DNA from: Thiomonas sp.
GTDB lineage: Bacteria > Pseudomonadota > Gammaproteobacteria > Burkholderiales > Burkholderiaceae
Length of the DNA stretch: 11,173 nt
NCBI GenBank assembly: GCA_027443745.1
Contig: DAIAZB010000373.1
Coordinates: 1 to 11,173 of the forward strand
Reading direction: 5' to 3'
The notes beneath the pieces were generated by a model. It was not told the DNA's origin. It worked only from the letters and a program-made list of their open reading frames with translations, and did not search any database. The number at the start of each line of letters is the position of its first letter. The first letter of the stretch is position 1. Positions 6,723-11,173 of the stretch are shown in pieces. A program made the position numbers and the translations under genes.

Positions 6723-7613
6723 ATGCAGCGTCGAACGCTCCTCGCCGCCACGGCCTACGCCGCAATGCCAGCCGCGTTCAAGCAAAGCGATGGACGCGGT
6801 GCCAAGCCGCCGTTCCGCTTCGGCGTGACCGACGTGTTTCTGCACGACGGCGCCATCCACCTCTGGCAGCAGTTCTTGCAGGCCAAGCTTGGCGGACCGG
6901 TACAGATCGTCCAGAAATCGAGTTACCAGGAAGCGCTGGAGGCGTTGCGTTCGGATGAAATGGAAGCGGCGTGGATCTGTGGCTTCCCCTATGTGGTCGC
7001 CAAGAGTTTTGTGCGGTTGTGCGCGCAGCCCGGCTTGCATGGACAGCCGTGGTATCAGAGCTACCTCATCACTGCGGCGGGGCGCACCCAGGCACACGCG
7101 ATCCGTGACCTTCGAGGCGATGTGTTTGCGTTCGATGACCCACTGTCAAACTCGGGCTATCTGGTCCCGGTGGTCGCACTGCGCGCGCTGGGGCAGACGC
7201 CACAGAGCTTTTTTCGCGGGACGTTCTACACCTACTCGCTGCACAAGGTGGTGGAGGCGGTGGGCAGCGGCCTGGCCGATTCTGGAACGGTCGATGGATA
7301 CATCTGGGAAGTGCTCAAGCAGCGTCAGTCGCAAGCGGCGCTCAAGACCCGTATCGTCGCCAAATCGCGGCGCTACGGCTTTCCGCCCATCGTCACACGC
7401 AAAAACCTCGACTTGGATTTGCACGTGCGCCTGCAGCACGCCCTGTTATCGGCCAAGGACCACCCGCAAGGCCAGGCCCTGTTGCACAGCCTCGACCTGC
7501 AGGACTTTCTTGCGCCTCAGGAAAGCTGGTTCGACGGCATCGGCGAACTTGTCGCGATTCTCAACGGCACACATCCGCCGATTTCCCTTTCCGCAATTTA
7601 CGAAAACGCATGA
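6723..7613 (+). CDS. aioX: AioX, periplasmic arsenite-binding sensor protein
   Basis: A PhnD-like periplasmic binding protein that senses As(III) and passes the signal to the kinase AioS. The start at 6723 is chosen because GGAGG lies 8 bases upstream; the frame opens earlier (6684), but that extension covers the regulatory repeats. The 296-residue product has a short N-terminal signal (MQRRTLLAATAYAAM, with an RR pair that may be Tat-like). The binding-protein fold shows as FRFGVTDVFLHDGAIHL (about 31-47), SYQEALEAL, and AAWICGFPYVVAKS (82-95). The Cys in this last motif (C86) corresponds to the Cys reported as essential for As(III) binding in Agrobacterium AioX (C108 there, from memory). 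DDPLSNSGYLVP and YTYSLHKVVEAV are further family motifs. Its stop overlaps the aioS start by four bases (ATGA), implying coupled translation. Clearest alternative: a generic phosphonate-type binding protein, excluded by the neighbours. Confidence 0.93.
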   Translation: MQRRTLLAATAYAAMPAAFKQSDGRGAKPPFRFGVTDVFLHDGAIHLWQQFLQAKLGGPVQIVQKSSYQEALEALRSDEMEAAWICGFPYVVAKSFVRLCAQPGLHGQPWYQSYLITAAGRTQAHAIRDLRGDVFAFDDPLSNSGYLVPVVALRALGQTPQSFFRGTFYTYSLHKVVEAVGSGLADSGTVDGYIWEVLKQRQSQAALKTRIVAKSRRYGFPPIVTRKNLDLDLHVRLQHALLSAKDHPQGQALLHSLDLQDFLAPQESWFDGIGELVAILNGTHPPISLSAIYENA

Positions 7614-9070
7614 ACGCGGCATCGTCCGAGCGGCTGAACCCGGCCGATGCGTCGCCGCGTGCGCACGTGGCGTGGAGGGGTGCCTTGCTGCTGCGGCTGC
7701 CGTTGATCGCCGCGACCCTGACTGCGCTCACTGCGCTGCTGATGGCCGGGGGTCTTGGCCTGCTGACGCGACAATACCTGATCGAAGACGTCGACGCCGG
7801 CGCATTTCAAGCGATGGCGGCGTGGAACAAAAGCCTGCCGACACTCATCCAGCAGGACAACGTCTGGGGCGCATACGAGGCGCTGACCTCGGTTACCGGC
7901 GACCAGATCGACTCACCTCCCCACAGCGTTTCGTTGGCGGTGGTCATCGGCCCTAGCGCGCGCGTGTTCGCTAGTTCCGACCCTGCACTGTTCCCCACGG
8001 CAAGACCCCCAGTGTGGACGCCACTGTGGTTGCCGGGCAAGTTGCAGGTGAGTTCGCCGCTGAGCGTGGCAAGCGCGCACCCCGGCTTGTCGCCCCCAAT
8101 CCAGAGCGGTAACTGGCGTATCTATGTCAGCGCCCTGCGGGCCGATTCGGGCGCGGGGGTAGGAACGCTGGTCTATGCGGTGAGCGATGCGCTGTACCGC
8201 CAGCGCCTGCGCTCGATGCTGCTGTGGATCGCCGCGATCACCCTGCTGGCCATCAGCGTGTTCGTTCCTGTGGTGTGGGTCCTGACGCGAGGGCTGCTCG
8301 CACCACTGACCCGCCTCGAAACCTCGATGCACGAGGACATCGGTGAGGCACTGCGCACCAGCATCGATCTGGCGCGCAGGCCCGATGAAGTCGGCGCACT
8401 TGCGGCCGCTTTTGCGAGACTTCTGGGACAGTCCGAGCGGGCGCGTCAGACGGAAAAACTCGCCGCGGTCGGCGCGCTGGCGGCCGCCACCGCGCACGAG
8501 ATCAATAACCCGCTGGGCGGCATGATCAACGCGTTGCACACGGCCAAGCAGTTCGGGCGGTACGACACCACCACCCGTCAGACCTTGGATCTCCTCGATC
8601 GCGGGCTCGAACAGTTGCACCACACCACCCGCGCACTCTTGAGTCAGACTCGGCACGACCAGCGACCGTTGTCGGTTCAAGACTTCGCCGATCTGGAAGA
8701 AATCATCCAGCCCTACCGACGCGAGCGGCAACTGCGAATGGATAGCCGCGTCCACATGGAGGGTCTACCAACCCTTGCGCTGCCGGCAGGGCCGATCCGC
8801 CAGGCCACGCTGAACATCCTCATCAACGCCTGCCACGCCGCCCAGCCCCATAGTGGACTGCGCCTGGATGTGTGCGTCGACGCGGGCGACCTGCTCGTGC
8901 AGGTGAAGAACACCGGCGCCGCACCGCCACCTGCCCTGAACGCTGCTGAAAACTCCGGCTACGGCCTGCGGGAAAGCCAACGCCTGCTGGCCGATCTCGG
9001 CGGCTCGCTGGTGCTGACCCACCAGCACGGAGAAACCACTGCCGCCATCCGCATTCCCCTGTCGGGCTGA
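7610..9070 (+). CDS. aioS: AioS, membrane sensor histidine kinase
   Basis: A 486-residue sensor kinase that should relay the AioX-arsenite signal to AioR. Architecture: cytoplasmic N-tail; first membrane helix about 24-52; periplasmic domain about 53-200, the likely AioX contact; second helix about 202-226; HAMP-like linker to about 275; dimerisation domain with phospho-acceptor H296 in ATAHEINNPLGGMINAL; and ATPase domain with N-box LNILINACHAA (401-411). The catalytic domain is unusual. The G1 box, normally D-x-G-x-G, reads VKNTGAAPPP (432-441), with Asn in place of the adenine-binding Asp and no second Gly; the later G2-like motif is only SGYGLRESQ (449-457). It may still work, as some kinases carry N-x-G, but this should be checked. 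The start overlaps the aioX stop; 80 bases separate it from aioR. Confidence 0.93.
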   Translation: MNAASSERLNPADASPRAHVAWRGALLLRLPLIAATLTALTALLMAGGLGLLTRQYLIEDVDAGAFQAMAAWNKSLPTLIQQDNVWGAYEALTSVTGDQIDSPPHSVSLAVVIGPSARVFASSDPALFPTARPPVWTPLWLPGKLQVSSPLSVASAHPGLSPPIQSGNWRIYVSALRADSGAGVGTLVYAVSDALYRQRLRSMLLWIAAITLLAISVFVPVVWVLTRGLLAPLTRLETSMHEDIGEALRTSIDLARRPDEVGALAAAFARLLGQSERARQTEKLAAVGALAAATAHEINNPLGGMINALHTAKQFGRYDTTTRQTLDLLDRGLEQLHHTTRALLSQTRHDQRPLSVQDFADLEEIIQPYRRERQLRMDSRVHMEGLPTLALPAGPIRQATLNILINACHAAQPHSGLRLDVCVDAGDLLVQVKNTGAAPPPALNAAENSGYGLRESQRLLADLGGSLVLTHQHGETTAAIRIPLSG

Positions 9071-9150
9071 GGCGCGCCGAGGCGGACTACGATGCGAGCA
9101 AACCACGGGCGCAGACCCGCGGCAAACAGCGCCATGACGAGGAGATAACC

Positions 9151-10506
9151 ATGCCACAGCCGACCATCCTGGTCGTCGAGGACGACCCCATCATGGGCGA
9201 GTCGCTGGTGCAGCGCCTGCAGCTCGAAGACTACGCTGCAGATTGGGCGCGCAACCTCGCCGAGGCACGTGACGCGCTTCGCCGGCGGCGCTATCCCCTT
9301 GTGCTGAGCGATATCCGACTTCCCGACGGGGACGGCGCGGGCATGCTCGACATGCTTCGCCAGCGCCAGAGTGGCTGCTGCCCGCCGGTGGTCTTCATGA
9401 CAGGCTACGGCACCGTGGATCAGGCCGTGCGTCTGGTGCGCGAGGGTGCGTGGGACTACATTCAGAAGCCCTTCGACATCAACGACCTCATGCGCCGTCT
9501 GCACGACTGGGTGCAGCCAGAGCCGGATGCGCAAGCCTGGTTCGGTGTTTCAGCTGCGGCACGTGCGCTCGAGCAACTGGTTGACCGCATGGCAACGCTG
9601 GATCTGCCCGTGCTGGTGCAAGGCGCGTCGGGAACAGGCAAGGAACTCATCGCCACGCGCATCCACTCCCAGATGCAGTTGCACGCAAGGCGTGCCCTGC
9701 CCATGGTCGCGATCAACTGCGCCGCCATTGCCGAGGGACTGCTCGAATCGGAGTTATTCGGTCATGAGGCGGGCGCCTTCAGCGGCGCGCAGAAACGTCA
9801 TGCCGGCGTGTTCGAGCAAGCGCATGGTGGCGTGCTGTTTCTCGACGAAATCGGTGACATGCCGCTGCCGATGCAGGCACGACTGCTGCGCGTGCTCCAG
9901 GACGGCAACCTGCGCAGGGTCGGAGGCGAGAAATCCATCCGGGTCGTGGTGCGCCTGGTTTGCGCCACCCACAAGCCACTGGAGCGCATGGCCGCCGAAG
10001 GGCAGTTCCGCGCAGACCTGCTGTTTCGCATCGGCGGGTTGCCGATCTACATCCCGCCCTTGCGTGATCGCCCGGACGACATTGCCTGGTTGGCACATTG
10101 CCGGGTCGATGCGCTCAACGCCCGCAGCGGGCAGAGCATGCGCCTCGACCCACGCTTCACCGGCTGGGCTTGCGCGCAGCCCTGGGCTGGCAATGTGCGA
10201 GAGTTGTTCGCTTATCTCGACCGCGCCTATTACCTCTCGCGCGACTGCTGGGTGCGCTGGGAGCAGGCGGCCATGCCCGGTACAGACCCCTTCCCTGCAA
10301 GCGCCGAAAACGCGGCGCACGACGCCCCGGCCCCCTTGCATGACTACCTCGCGCAGGCCGAGCGAGACTACCTCGCCCGCTGCCTGACTGAGAGCGGTGG
10401 ACGCATGGCCGCCACCGCCCGCCAACTCGGCATCAGCCGTAAGACCCTGTGGGACAAACTGCGGCGCCACAATATCCAGTCGGACGATGCCGCCGATACG
10501 CACTGA
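9151..10506 (+). CDS. aioR: AioR, sigma-54-dependent response regulator
   Basis: An NtrC-type activator of 451 residues that should be phosphorylated by AioS and activate the sigma-54 promoter of aioBA. Receiver domain (about 1-120): acidic pair D11/D12, phospho-acceptor D54 (VLSDIRLPDG), T84 and K107 (YIQKPF). AAA+ domain (about 130-370): Walker A GASGTGKE (158-165), Walker B LFLDE (229-233), and RADLLFRIGGLPIYIPPLRDR (from 287). The sigma-54-contacting loop reads GAFSGA (208-213) instead of the near-universal GAFTGA; the Thr-to-Ser change is conservative. The C-terminal Fis-type helix-turn-helix (about 416-442, ATARQLGISRKTLWDKLRRH) would bind the inverted repeats between aioB and aioX. AGGAGAT lies about 5-7 bases before the ATG. 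It ends the aioXSR operon and is followed by a hairpin. Confidence 0.96.
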   Translation: MPQPTILVVEDDPIMGESLVQRLQLEDYAADWARNLAEARDALRRRRYPLVLSDIRLPDGDGAGMLDMLRQRQSGCCPPVVFMTGYGTVDQAVRLVREGAWDYIQKPFDINDLMRRLHDWVQPEPDAQAWFGVSAAARALEQLVDRMATLDLPVLVQGASGTGKELIATRIHSQMQLHARRALPMVAINCAAIAEGLLESELFGHEAGAFSGAQKRHAGVFEQAHGGVLFLDEIGDMPLPMQARLLRVLQDGNLRRVGGEKSIRVVVRLVCATHKPLERMAAEGQFRADLLFRIGGLPIYIPPLRDRPDDIAWLAHCRVDALNARSGQSMRLDPRFTGWACAQPWAGNVRELFAYLDRAYYLSRDCWVRWEQAAMPGTDPFPASAENAAHDAPAPLHDYLAQAERDYLARCLTESGGRMAATARQLGISRKTLWDKLRRHNIQSDDAADTH

Positions 10507-10513
10507 GTCGTCC

Positions 10514-10550
10514 TTTGGCTTCGGCCGCCGCCTGTGTGGCCGACGCCAAA
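10514..10550. terminator. Probable bidirectional terminator hairpin between convergent genes
   Basis: TTTGGCTTCGGCC (10514-10526) and GGCCGACGCCAAA (10538-10550) pair with one mismatch over 13 bp around an 11-base loop. It begins 7 bases after the aioR stop and lies between convergent aioR and the DMT permease gene. The outer TTT/AAA pairs give a short U-run at most, so it is a weaker candidate than the aioA-cytochrome terminator. Confidence 0.5.
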
Positions 10551-10607
10551 ACATTCAAATCTGAGCTGCTGTGGGATCCATGAGGGCCAGCTTCATGGCC
10601 TCAGGAC

Positions 10608-11173
10608 TCAGTCATGTCGATGCCGGTGATGCGCGTCCGGATAGTGGACATGGCTGTGACTCAACGCTGTGTGACCATGCGAGTGACGATGCCGCGTGCC
10701 CGGCGGCAGCGCTGGTTCGTGGAGATGGTCGTGATGCCCATCGTCGCCCTGACCACCATGCACATGGCTGTGGGCATGCTCCAGCGGCTCGTGCGTGTGC
10801 AGATGAGCATGGCGCTCGCTCGCATGCAGCCATACGCCCAGCGCCATCAACCCTCCGGCCAGTAGCAGAGCAGGGGTCAGATCTTCACCCAGCAGAGCCA
10901 CGGCCAACACCGCGCCGAAAAATGGCGCCACCGCGAAATACGCTCCGGTACGCGCCGTGCCCAGATGACGCAGCGCAAGCACGAACAGCACCAGACTCAC
11001 GCCATAGCTGGCGAATCCCAACAAACCAGCCGAGAGCAGGATCGGCAGCGACGGCAACCGCGCGCCAAGAGACAGCGCCAGTGCCAGGTTCACGCCCCCG
11101 GCCACCAAACCCTTGCTCATGGCGATGAATCCGGCATCAGCCAGCGCCACCTTGCGTGTCAGGTTGTTGTCCA
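10608..11173 (-). CDS. EamA/DMT-family permease, C-terminal part with His-rich tail (5' cut by window edge)
   Basis: The frame stays open to the right edge of the window, giving about 187 C-terminal residues and the stop; the N-terminal half is missing. The start of the visible part reads DNNLTRKVALADAGF then IAMSKGLVAGGVN, typical of the second EamA repeat in drug/metabolite transporter superfamily proteins. Hydrophobic helices follow (LPILLSAGLLGFASYGVSL; TGAYFAVAPFFGAVLAV; ALLLAGGLMALGVWL). After the last helix comes a cytoplasmic or periplasmic tail of about 72 residues, of which about a third are His, ending HSHVHYPDAHHRHRHD. Tails like this occur in some DMT permeases and point to divalent metal binding or transport, but the substrate is unknown. 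Convergent with aioR. A link to arsenic is positional only. Confidence 0.88.
   Translation of the reverse strand, partial: DNNLTRKVALADAGFIAMSKGLVAGGVNLALALSLGARLPSLPILLSAGLLGFASYGVSLVLFVLALRHLGTARTGAYFAVAPFFGAVLAVALLGEDLTPALLLAGGLMALGVWLHASERHAHLHTHEPLEHAHSHVHGGQGDDGHHDHLHEPALPPGTRHRHSHGHTALSHSHVHYPDAHHRHRHD

Noticed and set aside
7913..8755. 280-codon minus-strand ORF inside aioS
   Set aside because: Antisense shadow of aioS; its composition follows the coding strand's codon pattern.

Overview
The window is about 11.2 kb of GC-rich DNA centred on a complete arsenite oxidation (aio) locus with arsenic-related flanks. The organism is most likely a betaproteobacterium close to Thiomonas (Burkholderiales). 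This is inferred from protein-level recognition, and above all from an ArsR/SmtB-type regulator gene at the end of the aioBA operon. I recall that arrangement from Thiomonas arsenitoxydans, where the protein is called AioF. I could not run a database search, so the genus is a hypothesis.

Layout, left to right. Positions 1-684 (+) hold the C-terminal half of an ArsB arsenite efflux permease. A short arsC remnant (737-817) follows; it keeps the catalytic-Cys motif but has no start and a premature stop. On the minus strand come a YdjA-like nitroreductase (1005-1589) with its own sigma-70-like promoter and a 91-aa protein I do not recognise (1960-2235). Still on the minus strand, and transcribed leftwards, is the operon aioB (Rieske subunit, 5982-6521), aioA (molybdopterin subunit, 3429-5954), a small c-type cytochrome (2967-3278) and aioF (2497-2853). 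On the plus strand, divergent from aioB, are aioX (periplasmic arsenite-binding protein, 6723-7613), aioS (sensor kinase, 7610-9070) and aioR (sigma-54 activator, 9151-10506). The right edge carries the C-terminal part of an EamA/DMT-type permease with a long His-rich tail (minus, 10608-11173).

How it works together. AioX should bind arsenite in the periplasm and signal through AioS to AioR. AioR would bind upstream and drive sigma-54 transcription of aioBA. The aioB-aioX intergenic region supports this: it has a full-consensus -24/-12 promoter facing aioB (6568-6583) and two phased copies of a GTTNC-N6-GNAAC inverted repeat (6660-6675 and 6692-6707) about 110 and 142 bp upstream of the predicted start. 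AioB (Tat-exported) and AioA oxidise arsenite to arsenate and pass electrons to the cytochrome c. AioF would add a second arsenic-responsive layer. An intrinsic terminator lies between aioA and the cytochrome gene, so the distal genes may be expressed at a lower, tunable level.

The core system is already known. The less obvious points are the promoter architecture, the internal terminator, unusual residues in AioS and AioR, and the decayed arsC. I saw no rRNA, tRNA, CRISPR array or intact insertion sequence.
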